Origin: Candidatus Gastranaerophilales bacterium
Lineage (GTDB): Bacteria; Cyanobacteriota; Vampirovibrionia; Gastranaerophilales; Gastranaerophilaceae
DNA length: 39,289 bases
Assembly (NCBI GenBank): GCA_947589115.1
Contig: CANPZP010000011.1
Span: 1 to 39,289 of the forward strand
Direction of reading: 5' to 3'
The translations under genes were made by a program, and so were the position numbers. The notes under the pieces are model-generated. The model had not been told where the DNA came from. It saw only the letters and a list, made by a program, of their open reading frames with translations, and did not search any database. How positions within the stretch are numbered: position 1 is the stretch's first letter; each line of letters begins with the position of its first letter. Shown piece after piece: positions 25,927-34,791 of the stretch.

Positions 25927-27390
25927 ATGTATAAACCCACAAGAAATATTTTTACTATTAAAACTTCACCATATGACGACAATGAAAAACTTGAAAATTT
26001 ACTAAATGAAATGTCTAAAGAGGGTTGGGAAATATATTCTTTACAGGAGCTTGAAAACGAAGAAGGATATTATTACAACTGTATTTTCATTAAAGAGGTT
26101 GAAAATGATGATTTGTCTGTTAATGAGAATGCTGATTTATTAAATTTTAAATCTAAAATAGAGAGAATAATAAACCCCGAACTGGATCCTTATGAGCTTT
26201 GTGTGGATATACAAAAGAAGATAAAAGAAAAACGTCAAAAAGTTGCACAAATAAAAGGATTAATAGATGAAACATCTGAAGATTCACGCTCTATGCTTAA
26301 TGAAGAAATTTCCAAACATATTAAAGAGCTTGAAGAATTAAAAAAGAAATTAGCTAAAGTCATTTCTCCTGATATTATGGAGCAAAAGCTGGGTGAGAAT
26401 AAAATTACTTTGGCTATTTCGGAAGAATTAATGGACATTTTAGATAATGATAATGAATATAATATATTATCTCAAATAGTACTTGTCAGACAAAATTTAA
26501 CCGAATCTTTAGGATTCATAATCCCCAAAATTAAAATAGAAATTGATGACAGCCTTAATGAAAATGAATTTTCCCTTAAAGTAAGAGGTATAAATGTTAT
26601 TAATTCACATGCCTATTGTGATTATAATATGTTTTTTTCAAATGAACTTAACATAGAAAAATTACCGGATAATTCATACAAAGACGTTGATCCTGTTACA
26701 GGTCTTGATATAGTTTGGATTAACGAAGAAGAATCAAAAGATTTTTGGGCAAAAGGACTTGATACATCTGATTATATTGCACGATTAATTGAATTTTGTA
26801 TTACAAAATATATTGATGATATTTTCGATTATTCGGATATTAACAGGTATATTGAAATTGTAGGAAATCAAAACCTTTATCTTATAGAGAATATTATTCC
26901 CGATTATATGTCTGTAGCGGAATTAAAATATATTCTGGCTAACTTAATAAAAGAAAAAGTTTCAATAAAAGATATTGTTTACATCTTTGAAAAAATTAAT
27001 GATTTTGCGGATGAAACAAATAAAGAAGAGCTATTGGAAAGAATAAGAGTTTCACTCGCAAGACAAATCAGTAAATCTGTATATAATGAAAAAGAATCCG
27101 CAATTATGGCTTATGAACTTTCAAAAGAGAGTATAACTTCTTTTATGGATGAGAAGTCTAAAGATGAAGTAATAAGAATTGAAAGCGGCAAAGTGGAAGC
27201 ATTAATAAATACTATTAAGAAAAAAGTAAAAAAATACTCTCCGGATGCAAAAGAAATAGTTTTAATTGCACCTATGAAAATAAGGCATATTATTTATTTA
27301 ATACTTTCTCAAATGATGCCGAATCTGAGAGTTATAGCAAGAGAAGAACTTTTATTCGAATATCCTTTAAAAGTTCTTGCTTCAATATAA
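25927..27390 (+). CDS. Soluble FlhA/FHIPEP cytosolic-domain protein with N-terminal DUF4177-like domain
   Basis: 487 residues with no membrane segment. Residues about 10-57 (EKLENLLNEMSKEGWEIYSLQELENEEGYYYNCIFIKE) resemble DUF4177. A coiled coil follows at about 90-145. From about 158 to the end the sequence follows the FlhA/InvA/LcrD cytoplasmic domain: LSQIVLVRQNLTESLGFIIPKIKIE; NENEFSLKVRGINV; DPVTGLDIVWINEEE; LYLIENIIPDYMSVAELKYIL; LIKEKVSIKDIVYIFEKI; ELLERIRVSLARQIS; and the last strand and helix REELLFEYPLKVLASI. In flagella and type III secretion this part forms the nonameric export-gate ring under a membrane domain of eight helices; here that membrane part is absent. No other flagellar or secretion gene is in the window. 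ATG follows GAGGA. Domain call by memory of the family; function unknown. Confidence 0.8.
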   Translation: MYKPTRNIFTIKTSPYDDNEKLENLLNEMSKEGWEIYSLQELENEEGYYYNCIFIKEVENDDLSVNENADLLNFKSKIERIINPELDPYELCVDIQKKIKEKRQKVAQIKGLIDETSEDSRSMLNEEISKHIKELEELKKKLAKVISPDIMEQKLGENKITLAISEELMDILDNDNEYNILSQIVLVRQNLTESLGFIIPKIKIEIDDSLNENEFSLKVRGINVINSHAYCDYNMFFSNELNIEKLPDNSYKDVDPVTGLDIVWINEEESKDFWAKGLDTSDYIARLIEFCITKYIDDIFDYSDINRYIEIVGNQNLYLIENIIPDYMSVAELKYILANLIKEKVSIKDIVYIFEKINDFADETNKEELLERIRVSLARQISKSVYNEKESAIMAYELSKESITSFMDEKSKDEVIRIESGKVEALINTIKKKVKKYSPDAKEIVLIAPMKIRHIIYLILSQMMPNLRVIAREELLFEYPLKVLASI

Positions 27391-27416
27391 AAAAGGAGCC
27401 AATCGGCTCCTTTTTT
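27389..27416. terminator. Bidirectional intrinsic terminator
   Basis: AAAAAAGGAGCC and GGCTCCTTTTTT form a 12-bp stem with an AATC loop. It overlaps the last stop codon of the FlhA_C-like gene and abuts the stop of the convergent gene at 27415, serving both strands. Confidence 0.9.
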
Positions 27417-28341
27417 ATTTCTTATTTGCCGTTTCTTTCGGTTTATCTGACTTTGAACAATCTTTATTGCATTCTTTTTTACTTTTATCAAATAACTTTG
27501 AACTTAATTTATTGGCAATCGGGGTAACAACAACCGGCCCTAAGTATCTGTATATAATACCGAAGAGTACCAGTGTTTTTAATTTATTAAATCCGCCGAA
27601 TGAATTATTTGCTTCTATCCTTGCTGCGGATTTTGAATATACATCGTCCACAATACCTTTTACTGTTTCAGCTGCTTTTTGGCAATTGCCTTTATTATCA
27701 GTTATAGCAACTTTAACCGACTTTGCAACTTCATCTAATTTATCATGAGTAATTTGAAATGCTTTTGTTTTTCCTTCTTCACCCACAATATTTTTTAATT
27801 GTGTTGACATTAAATTAACAACATCATCCACACCTTGGGCAGCCTTTTCTCCTGTTTGCGATGCAGCTTCAGAAACCTTTTCCAACAATTTACCCATTTC
27901 GGCTTCTTTTGTTTTTGCTCCCAATTTCTTATAAAAATCACTGTGTTTTGCAAAATAATGTTCGGTAAATTTATTTACAAAACTTGAAACTTTATCATCC
28001 AATAAATATGCACCGGCTGTTGATACTCCCAATGTTAAAGTATCATTTATAACCATCTGCGGCTTCTGTTCCTTCTTGATTTTCTTATTAGTTAAAGTAC
28101 CTATCATATAAAATCCTGATAAGAAAATACTTTCCATTGTTAATAAATGAGTAAAGGTTCTGTTTGATTTACTGAAATTTTTTATAACATTTTGGAAACC
28201 TTTAGTATCAGCCAGCTTAGTATAAAATTTAGACATTTCTTTAATCGGTAAAGAAACACCGCCTTTAAACGTCGGAGCTTTTGAATTTTTTAAAGTATTT
28301 CCGTTATATTTATTATATTGAGATATACTATTTATTTTCAT
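27415..28341 (-). CDS. Hypothetical protein with N-terminal TFKGG motif
   Basis: 308 residues, not recognised. A short polar N-terminus leads to APTFKGGVSLP (about residues 22-32); a hydrophobic segment follows at about 66-82 (LLTMESIFLSGFYMIGTL), and another near 257-278 (LKTLVLFGIIYRYLGPVVVTPIA). The middle is helical and charged, and the tail is Lys-rich with two cysteines. No signal peptide. It overlaps the upstream gene by 14 bp, so the two are co-translated. Both share a (T/S)FKG motif after a polar N-terminus, suggesting that they work together. Could be membrane-associated. Confidence 0.65.
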   Translation of the reverse strand: MKINSISQYNKYNGNTLKNSKAPTFKGGVSLPIKEMSKFYTKLADTKGFQNVIKNFSKSNRTFTHLLTMESIFLSGFYMIGTLTNKKIKKEQKPQMVINDTLTLGVSTAGAYLLDDKVSSFVNKFTEHYFAKHSDFYKKLGAKTKEAEMGKLLEKVSEAASQTGEKAAQGVDDVVNLMSTQLKNIVGEEGKTKAFQITHDKLDEVAKSVKVAITDNKGNCQKAAETVKGIVDDVYSKSAARIEANNSFGGFNKLKTLVLFGIIYRYLGPVVVTPIANKLSSKLFDKSKKECNKDCSKSDKPKETANKK

Positions 28342-29284
28342 TTCTTGCTACTCCCGAAAATGAACTAAAAACTTTTTCATCTTTTTGTGTAGGTAACACA
28401 TCATAATTTAGTTGTTTAAGCAAATTAGTATCCTGAGGTTTAGCAGGGAGCATTCTTTTACCCATTAAACCCAAAAGAATAGGCACCATTGCAACCGTGA
28501 TTTCAGCTCTTGCCGGCATAAATATCGGCTGGAACAATTTATCCATAACATTTTTTGCCGTTTTTTCATAGTTATTAAGAATTTTTTGATTCTTAATACC
28601 GTTTACAACAGTTTCTTCTATTTCAGGACATTTTTCAGATAATAAATGTTTTACACCTTTTATCGCTTTATTACTTCCGTTTGAAATCATCGAAAGATTT
28701 AATTTATCACCAAGTGTAAATTCTTTTATAAAGCCGGCTAATTTAATATCTTTTTCTTTCCCGCTTGCAAGTAATTTTTCAGAGAAATCGGCAAGTCCTT
28801 TAACACTGTTTTTTACTGCGTTTGTACAAGTTTCTTTTACATCGGCAGGTATTTCAAATGCCTTGTGTTTTTGAGATTGTTTAACAGCTTTTGCAATCGG
28901 AGTACCGACTAAAGTTGTCATCCCTAACCCTATTAATCCTGAAGATATTGATTTTGCGGCTTGATAAGAACACTTTTCTTTATCTTCTTCTGTTTTTGCC
29001 GTTGCAAGTATTGTTGCAGGTCTTGCGCCGCAAGTAATAAATATTGCAAATATTGCTTCGGCTATTAACGGGGACCAACTTGCAAACTGTCCGACGTAAT
29101 GCAAAATCGGCGCCCCCTTAAAACTCACACGACCATCAGAATTACTCTTGATGGTCGTGTTTATTTTTTCATAATTATTTTGTTTTAAATTGCTTCTGTC
29201 ATGTACACAGCTTTTCACACCCGCAGAAGAACTTTCCATTCCCCTTTTTCGATAGTGCCCTGTATTTATTAAATTAACTTTCAT
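28328..29284 (-). CDS. Hypothetical protein with SFKGAP motif
   Basis: 318 residues, not recognised. A polar, basic N-terminus of about 50 residues precedes RVSFKGAPILHYVGQFASWSPLIAEAIFAIFITCGARPATIL, the motif followed by a hydrophobic stretch. A second hydrophobic part is near 100-115 (SSGLIGLGMTTLVGTPI) and a third near 262-275 (ITVAMVPILLGLMG). Other parts are helical and Lys-rich. No signal peptide. It overlaps the next gene by 14 bp. A perfect 12-bp hairpin lies inside the coding sequence just before the FKG motif. A -10-like TATAAT at 29356-29361 (-) could drive the pair. Confidence 0.65.
   Translation of the reverse strand: MKVNLINTGHYRKRGMESSSAGVKSCVHDRSNLKQNNYEKINTTIKSNSDGRVSFKGAPILHYVGQFASWSPLIAEAIFAIFITCGARPATILATAKTEEDKEKCSYQAAKSISSGLIGLGMTTLVGTPIAKAVKQSQKHKAFEIPADVKETCTNAVKNSVKGLADFSEKLLASGKEKDIKLAGFIKEFTLGDKLNLSMISNGSNKAIKGVKHLLSEKCPEIEETVVNGIKNQKILNNYEKTAKNVMDKLFQPIFMPARAEITVAMVPILLGLMGKRMLPAKPQDTNLLKQLNYDVLPTQKDEKVFSSFSGVARNENK
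29127..29160. repeat. Perfect 12-bp inverted repeat inside a coding sequence
   Basis: ACACGACCATCA (29127-29138) and TGATGGTCGTGT (29149-29160) pair perfectly around a 10-base loop. It codes for about residues 42-53 of the minus-strand protein, just before the SFKG motif. On the plus strand it is followed by a T-rich run, like a terminator facing antisense RNA. Confidence 0.75.
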
Positions 29285-29355
29285 AATTTCTTTCCATACA
29301 ATCTAACACTTATCCTAAATCATCAAAAAATATTTTTTGCTACTTAGGAGTCTTT

Positions 29356-29361
29356 ATTATA
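29356..29361 (-). promoter_or_regulatory. Putative -10 element for the FKG-motif gene pair
   Basis: TATAAT on the minus strand, 72 bp before the ATG at 29284. No convincing -35 at standard spacing, so this is tentative. The rest of the 180-bp gap (29285-29464) holds only A/T-rich sequence. Confidence 0.35.
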
Positions 29362-29464
29362 ACAAAAAAATAATTTCAATATTTCATCTTTAAGTGTAAA
29401 AAATACAAAATCCTCTTAAAATCTATATTTTACCGATTTTTTTCAGCTTAAAAAAACTTAATGT

Positions 29465-30763
29465 TTAACTTCCTATATTAATATATTTAAGTCCGGCTTC
29501 CGCCAAAGATAACCTGTCATATTGATTTCTTCCGTCAAAAATTACCGAATCTTTTAAAGATTTCTTTATTTTATTCAAATCAGGTTTTAAAAATTCGTTC
29601 CATTCAGTCAAAAGTAAAAGTGCATCTGCATCTTTAATAACTTCATAAGACGAATCACAATAGGTAACACTATCTTTAAAAATATTTCTAGCATTATCCA
29701 TAGCTTTAGGGTCATACACTTTTACAACTGCACCATGCTCTTTGAGTGAGTTGATTATATCAATGGACGGAGCTTCTCTCATATCGTTAGTCTTAGGTTT
29801 AAAAGCCAGTCCCCAAACCGCAAATGTTTTATTACTTATATCTCCGTTATAGAAATTAAGAATTTTTTCAATAAATAATTTTCTTTGATTCTCGTTAACT
29901 TCTTTTACTGCCCTTAAAATTTTAGCCTGATAGTTATTCTCTTCGGCAACTGAAATCAATGCACTTACATCCTTAGGAAAGCAGCTTCCGCCATAACCTA
30001 TACCTGCAAATAAAAACTGATTTCCTATTCTTGAATCCGATGATATACCCTGCCTTACTTTTTCAACGTTAGCTCCGACTTTTTCGCATATGTTTGCCAT
30101 TTCATTTATAAATGAAATTTTAGCCGCCAAAAAAGCATTCGCCGCATATTTTGTCATCTCGGCAGACTTAACATCCATGTATATTATTTTATCTTCGCCT
30201 TTAAAATACGGAGAATAAAGTTCGTCCATAATTTTAGCCGCTCTGAAAGAATCAACACCGATTATAACTCTTTCAGGCATTAAGAAATCATCTATTGCAT
30301 TTCCCTGTCTTAAAAATTCAGGATTTGAAACAATATCAAAATCAATATTCGTTTTATCTTTTATAATTTTAGCGATTTTTTCAGCCGTTCCGATTGGCAC
30401 TGTTGATTTATTTACTATAATTTTATAATCGTTTATATATTCCGCTATAGATTGAGCTACATCAAATACTGAACTTAAATTGCATGAACCGTCCTCGCAT
30501 TTGGGAGTAGATACGGCTATAAAACATATCAATGATTCTTCAACCGCTGATTTTAAATCAGTTGTAAATTTTAATCTGTTATTTTTAACGTTTATTTTAA
30601 TTAATTCTTCAAGCCCAGGTTCATAAATCGGTATTATACCCTTCTCGAGCTTATTTATTTTTTCCTTATCGTTATCAACACATATTACACTGTTTCCCAT
30701 GTCGGATAAGCAAGTACCCGCAACTAATCCAACGTATCCTGTACCGATAACACAAATTTTCAT
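29465..30763 (-). CDS. ugd: UDP-glucose 6-dehydrogenase
   Basis: 432 residues. Oxidises UDP-glucose to UDP-glucuronate with two NAD, a precursor for capsule or exopolysaccharide. The N-terminal Rossmann motif is VIGTGYVGLVAG (5-16). The catalytic cysteine is C261 in GIGYGGSCFPKD, with the upstream conserved STVPIGTA and NPEFLRQGNAIDDFL. The UDP-binding C-terminal domain has VWGLAFKPKTNDMREAPS. Length and motifs are normal. It is last in a minus-strand series after cstA (76-bp gap), but no polysaccharide cluster is adjacent. Confidence 0.96.
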   Translation of the reverse strand: MKICVIGTGYVGLVAGTCLSDMGNSVICVDNDKEKINKLEKGIIPIYEPGLEELIKINVKNNRLKFTTDLKSAVEESLICFIAVSTPKCEDGSCNLSSVFDVAQSIAEYINDYKIIVNKSTVPIGTAEKIAKIIKDKTNIDFDIVSNPEFLRQGNAIDDFLMPERVIIGVDSFRAAKIMDELYSPYFKGEDKIIYMDVKSAEMTKYAANAFLAAKISFINEMANICEKVGANVEKVRQGISSDSRIGNQFLFAGIGYGGSCFPKDVSALISVAEENNYQAKILRAVKEVNENQRKLFIEKILNFYNGDISNKTFAVWGLAFKPKTNDMREAPSIDIINSLKEHGAVVKVYDPKAMDNARNIFKDSVTYCDSSYEVIKDADALLLLTEWNEFLKPDLNKIKKSLKDSVIFDGRNQYDRLSLAEAGLKYINIGS

Positions 30764-30839
30764 TTACTTTTCCTCTCTTTTTTAATTCTAATCATATAAT
30801 TTGTGTTTATTTTAGTCAAATACCAAATGATGTATTTGA

Positions 30840-32273
30840 CTACGATTTTTTAAGTTTACACTTATAAAACAGATACAAAGCCGTTAAAGTTACTAATATA
30901 GACAGTGCTTTTGAAATATTATAATTTATATTAAATCCTATTTTTGAATTTAAAATGAAAAACAGAGTTATAAAAATAAAAAAGAATCCCGGAATAAGAG
31001 TCATGAAGTAATTTTTCTTATTTTTATAGAGATAAACAGATGCTACTAAGAATGCAGGAACGGCAATAAGCTGATTTACGAAATTAAAATATCTCCAAAC
31101 TACACTAAAACTGCCTGCTGCAGACTTTGCCCAAAAGATTATACCCATAATAAAAAGTGTAATTGGAATTATAATAAATAATCTGTTTTTAATCAGTTTT
31201 TGATTAAGATTCAGTGCATCACCGAGAATCATTCTTAATCCTCTTAAAGCGGTATCACCTGAAGTAATGGGCAAAACAACAACCGCAATAGTCACGACAA
31301 AAGTTAAAGCAGGAAAAACAAAGAAATCCGCCACTGAATTAATAACATTTACACTTCCGACAAGATTATCAGGGACAAAGCATATTGCATAAACATGCAT
31401 GGCAGCTGCCGCCCATATCATTGCTATTAAGGATTCAAGACACATCATACCATAGAATACCTGTCTGCCGTGTTTTTCACTTTCTAAAGTTCTCGAAACA
31501 ATTGTTGCTTGTGTAGAATGAAACCCTGATAACAATCCGCAGCTTACCGTCATAAAGAAGAACGGCAGTATATGTATTTTATCAGGATGTTGATTTATTT
31601 TTGTAAAATCTATATTTTCCAGATAAATTCCGTTAAAGAAAAAACCTATAAGCACTAATCCCGTACCGGTTAATAATAAAAGCCCCAATAAAGGATAGAA
31701 TCTGCCTATTATCTTATCAATGGGAAAAAGCGCCGCAATTATATAATAAAATGCTATAACAACATATATTGTTGTCACAACGGGATTTGAAAGCGAGAAA
31801 TCAGACTGTTTAAAAAATCTTTCAGCCATTAAATCACCCGAAGTATATACAAATACGGAAGCCAAAAGAAGAAGCATAACAGATACAATTATAAGAAAAA
31901 ATTTATATGAAAAAGTGCCGAGATATTTTTTTATAAGCTCAGTAATTTGAGCACCGTTATTTCTGACGGAAAGCATTCCGCTGAAATAATCATGCACACC
32001 GCCCATTAATATACATCCCAACGGTATCAATATAAAAGCAACCGGTCCGAATAATATACCCTGAACGGCTCCGAGTATCGGGCCTAACCCTGCTATATTC
32101 AATAAATGTATCAGCATATTTTTATTTTTACTCAGAGGAATATAATCCACGCCGTCATTATTTTTCTTAGCAGGAGTTTGTTCTTCTTCAATACCGAATT
32201 GTTTTTCCGTATATCGTGAATAAAAAATATATCCGACTACTAAAATTAAAATTCCTATAAAAAATGTTATCAT
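30840..32273 (-). CDS. cstA: CstA-family peptide/pyruvate transporter
   Basis: 477 residues with about a dozen hydrophobic segments. Diagnostic CstA stretches are LLNIAGLGPILGAVQGILFGPVAFILIPLGCILMGGVHDYFSGMLSVRN and GFHSTQATIVSRTLESEKHGRQVFYGMM, and SGDTALRGLRMILGDAL. It is shorter than E. coli CstA (about 700 residues) and matches the compact form found in many anaerobes. CstA proteins import peptides or pyruvate under carbon starvation; the substrate here is unknown. It lies 38 bp after the GH57 gene, probably co-transcribed. Confidence 0.93.
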   Translation of the reverse strand: MITFFIGILILVVGYIFYSRYTEKQFGIEEEQTPAKKNNDGVDYIPLSKNKNMLIHLLNIAGLGPILGAVQGILFGPVAFILIPLGCILMGGVHDYFSGMLSVRNNGAQITELIKKYLGTFSYKFFLIIVSVMLLLLASVFVYTSGDLMAERFFKQSDFSLSNPVVTTIYVVIAFYYIIAALFPIDKIIGRFYPLLGLLLLTGTGLVLIGFFFNGIYLENIDFTKINQHPDKIHILPFFFMTVSCGLLSGFHSTQATIVSRTLESEKHGRQVFYGMMCLESLIAMIWAAAAMHVYAICFVPDNLVGSVNVINSVADFFVFPALTFVVTIAVVVLPITSGDTALRGLRMILGDALNLNQKLIKNRLFIIIPITLFIMGIIFWAKSAAGSFSVVWRYFNFVNQLIAVPAFLVASVYLYKNKKNYFMTLIPGFFFIFITLFFILNSKIGFNINYNISKALSILVTLTALYLFYKCKLKKS

Positions 32274-32311
32274 ATTATTAATTATACCTTATTTTTTCTT
32301 AAATTAAAAAA

Positions 32312-34567
32312 TTAAGCAAGCGGTCTTGTAAGCACAAGCGGAATATCTTTAGGATATATATCTTCCGTTACTCCGCTGCATCCTGTTATAAAGAAGAAAT
32401 CAAAATTTTCACCCGGATTAATACCCAAATCTTCATAAGGAATGCAAATTTCCATTATTTCCTTATGTACGTAATTAATATGATGACTCCATTTTAATTC
32501 CCATAACCCGTCTTTAACCGCTAAAGAATATTGAAGCGGATATTTTCTGTTATTAGTCAGTGCTATTTTGACCTCATGAGTATAGCCGTCAAGCAATACA
32601 GGAAGCAGATTATCCGTTTTATTCGTTGTTCTTGAAGGAGAAGTCACTTCAAAAGACTTATTATAAACTTTTATATAAATATATATGGAATAGTATTCTT
32701 TAAACGTATCTTTGCTTTCGAAAATATATTTATTAATATCAAATCTCACATAAAAATTATCTTTATCGGTACCAAAATAAATGCGGTTAAAAAATTTATT
32801 TTCCTGAAGATTAGGGCCGTCAGGGATATCAATACAGCCTGCCGACAGCCATTCATCATTATCTTTTACCATACCGTTTATATTCGGGGTTATTTCTCTT
32901 TTAGGATTTCTCAGAGGTCTGCCTATATATGAAATCAGAGGCATTTCAAGATACGAAGGAATGGGCTTTTCCAATATATTGTATACATTTTTAAGGTGTT
33001 CTCTGAATAAAAAATCAAAAATATGGTCTTGACCCGAATTATTAGGTTCTCCGTACCACCAAAACCAATCCGAGCCTTCCGCAATATATAGTTCGGATTT
33101 TGCGGCTTTAACTTGCTCTTTTGTAAGTCTGCCGGATTTTTCCGCTGTTTTTAAATCGTTGCTTGTCTGTACCAAATATTTCCATGCCAGATTTTTTGTC
33201 GGCTCCATAAACCATAACTGAAATTCCTGATTTACCCAAGAGCCTGAAGATATCTTTTTTAACAGCTTCTCGGTTTTTTTGTTGGCATTAACATAATCAC
33301 TTATTAAAACCGTTTTTAAAGATTTATCTTCATTTATGAGCGAATAAAGCCTCTCAAGGAAAGTTGCACCGTCATTAGGATATGAATCCCAGCAGTTTTC
33401 ACCGTCCATTGCTATTGTAAATATATGTTTTTTATCCGGCGAATTTTTTAATTTATCATATATTGTTTTTATTTTATCAAATAAATCATTTGCACACAGC
33501 GTACTGTCATGGTGAGAATATTCAAAGTTAATCAGATTAGGTATTACCGAATCTCTGAATAATATATTAATTTCTTTATCACGTTTAGTTCTGTACAAAT
33601 ATAAAGAACAGACGTCATAAGGGTCTTCATAACATCCTCTAAAATCCCTCACAAATTCTTTTTTTACTGAATTTGAAAGAATACTTTCATCAGTTATAAC
33701 CCATTTAATACCAAGATTAGCCAAAACATCAAGTGTTTTCTGGCTGATACAATGTTCACTGGGCCAAAATCCTTGAGGAGTTTTACCGAATAATTCCGTA
33801 ATTCTGTTGACAGCCAGTTTAACTTGTTCTTTAGCATCCACGGTCAATGCTATTTTGCAATCAGGCATTGGAGCTTTTGTTCCGGGAATTTTTAAATCGT
33901 TAGGATTTATTAACAGAGGCAAAATAGGATGATTATACGGACTTGTTAATATTTCGATTCTGCCTTCATCCTGATATTTTTTAAATGTCGGAATGATTTG
34001 TTTTATTATTGTTCTGTTTAAATTTATTAATTCCTGTCTGTCTTTTAAATTGTAATTCTTTCCTTTTTTTTCAAAATCTTTTAATACGGGATAGACATTT
34101 TTCCATATAGGGTCAAACCAAACGTAATTAAACAAGAACATAATATCTTCATATTCTTGGTTAGAAAAGTCATCAATACTTATTTCGCTTTTATTATAAC
34201 GTTTAATATAAAGTTCGTTATATCTGGGATTTTTGGATATTAAGTTTTCAAAATTAGCATCAAAAAAGTAATTAAGTATATAAAGCTTATCATCAGAAGT
34301 TAATTCTTCAACAGGAGTAACGGTAAGTTTGGAATGAATATCATGCCCTTCTTTTTCGCCATATTCTTCAATTGCATCCAATAAAGAAGGAACTAAACTG
34401 AAGTTTAGCTTAATGTTTGGGAACTTATCCAAAATAATAAGCATATCAAGATAATCTTTAATGGCATGAAGTCTTGCCCACGGCATTAATCTTATTCCGT
34501 TAGGTTGTGCTTGATAATTCGGCTGGTGAAAATGCCATACAAAAGCTATTGATAATTCTTTTTGCAT
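32312..34567 (-). CDS. Glycoside hydrolase family 57 protein
   Basis: 751 residues, cytoplasmic (no signal peptide). GH57 motif 1 is HFHQP (H12, H14). The later motifs GFWPSE (E271, likely nucleophile) and MDGENCWD (D388/E390, likely acid/base region) are visible, as is the helix-rich segment after the barrel. A beta-rich C-terminal domain from about 560 (DIPDGPNLQENKFFNRIYFGTDKDNFYVRFDI) is usual for the amylase-like subgroup. GH57 enzymes act on alpha-glucans (amylase, branching enzyme, 4-alpha-glucanotransferase), so glycogen or starch-like reserve turnover is likely. The exact activity cannot be read from sequence. First gene before cstA on this strand; divergent from clpB. Confidence 0.9.
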   Translation of the reverse strand: MQKELSIAFVWHFHQPNYQAQPNGIRLMPWARLHAIKDYLDMLIILDKFPNIKLNFSLVPSLLDAIEEYGEKEGHDIHSKLTVTPVEELTSDDKLYILNYFFDANFENLISKNPRYNELYIKRYNKSEISIDDFSNQEYEDIMFLFNYVWFDPIWKNVYPVLKDFEKKGKNYNLKDRQELINLNRTIIKQIIPTFKKYQDEGRIEILTSPYNHPILPLLINPNDLKIPGTKAPMPDCKIALTVDAKEQVKLAVNRITELFGKTPQGFWPSEHCISQKTLDVLANLGIKWVITDESILSNSVKKEFVRDFRGCYEDPYDVCSLYLYRTKRDKEINILFRDSVIPNLINFEYSHHDSTLCANDLFDKIKTIYDKLKNSPDKKHIFTIAMDGENCWDSYPNDGATFLERLYSLINEDKSLKTVLISDYVNANKKTEKLLKKISSGSWVNQEFQLWFMEPTKNLAWKYLVQTSNDLKTAEKSGRLTKEQVKAAKSELYIAEGSDWFWWYGEPNNSGQDHIFDFLFREHLKNVYNILEKPIPSYLEMPLISYIGRPLRNPKREITPNINGMVKDNDEWLSAGCIDIPDGPNLQENKFFNRIYFGTDKDNFYVRFDINKYIFESKDTFKEYYSIYIYIKVYNKSFEVTSPSRTTNKTDNLLPVLLDGYTHEVKIALTNNRKYPLQYSLAVKDGLWELKWSHHINYVHKEIMEICIPYEDLGINPGENFDFFFITGCSGVTEDIYPKDIPLVLTRPLA

Positions 34568-34632
34568 TTACTGTTCCCAAATTTACTATCTTATTTTCAA
34601 ATTAACTCAATAACTCAAAAACAGATTACATG

Positions 34633-34646
34633 AAATGATATCATTT
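34633..34646. promoter_or_regulatory. 14-bp palindrome in the GH57/clpB divergent region
   Basis: AAATGATATCATTT is a perfect palindrome in the 224-bp gap between divergent genes, 66 bp before the GH57 start. It may be an operator. The CIRCE heat-shock element expected for HrcA control is not present in this gap. Confidence 0.4.
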
Positions 34647-34750
34647 TATTTTAAAATATACAACATAATACATCTTTCAAAATAAAAAATTAAAATCTTA
34701 ATAAAATATAAATTTTTTCTGATTTATTAAAAAAAAATATTAAACTAAAA

Positions 34751-34773
34751 ATAAGGTATATAAAAAACCTTAT
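34751..34773 (+). promoter_or_regulatory. Inverted repeat upstream of clpB
   Basis: ATAAGGT (34751-34757) and ACCTTAT (34767-34773) form a perfect 7-bp inverted repeat around a TA-rich spacer that includes TATATAAA-like sequence, a possible -10. It ends just before the clpB Shine-Dalgarno AGAGGTG. Could be an operator or a short 5' UTR hairpin. Confidence 0.4.
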
Positions 34774-34791
34774 GAAAAGAGGTGTTCTTAA

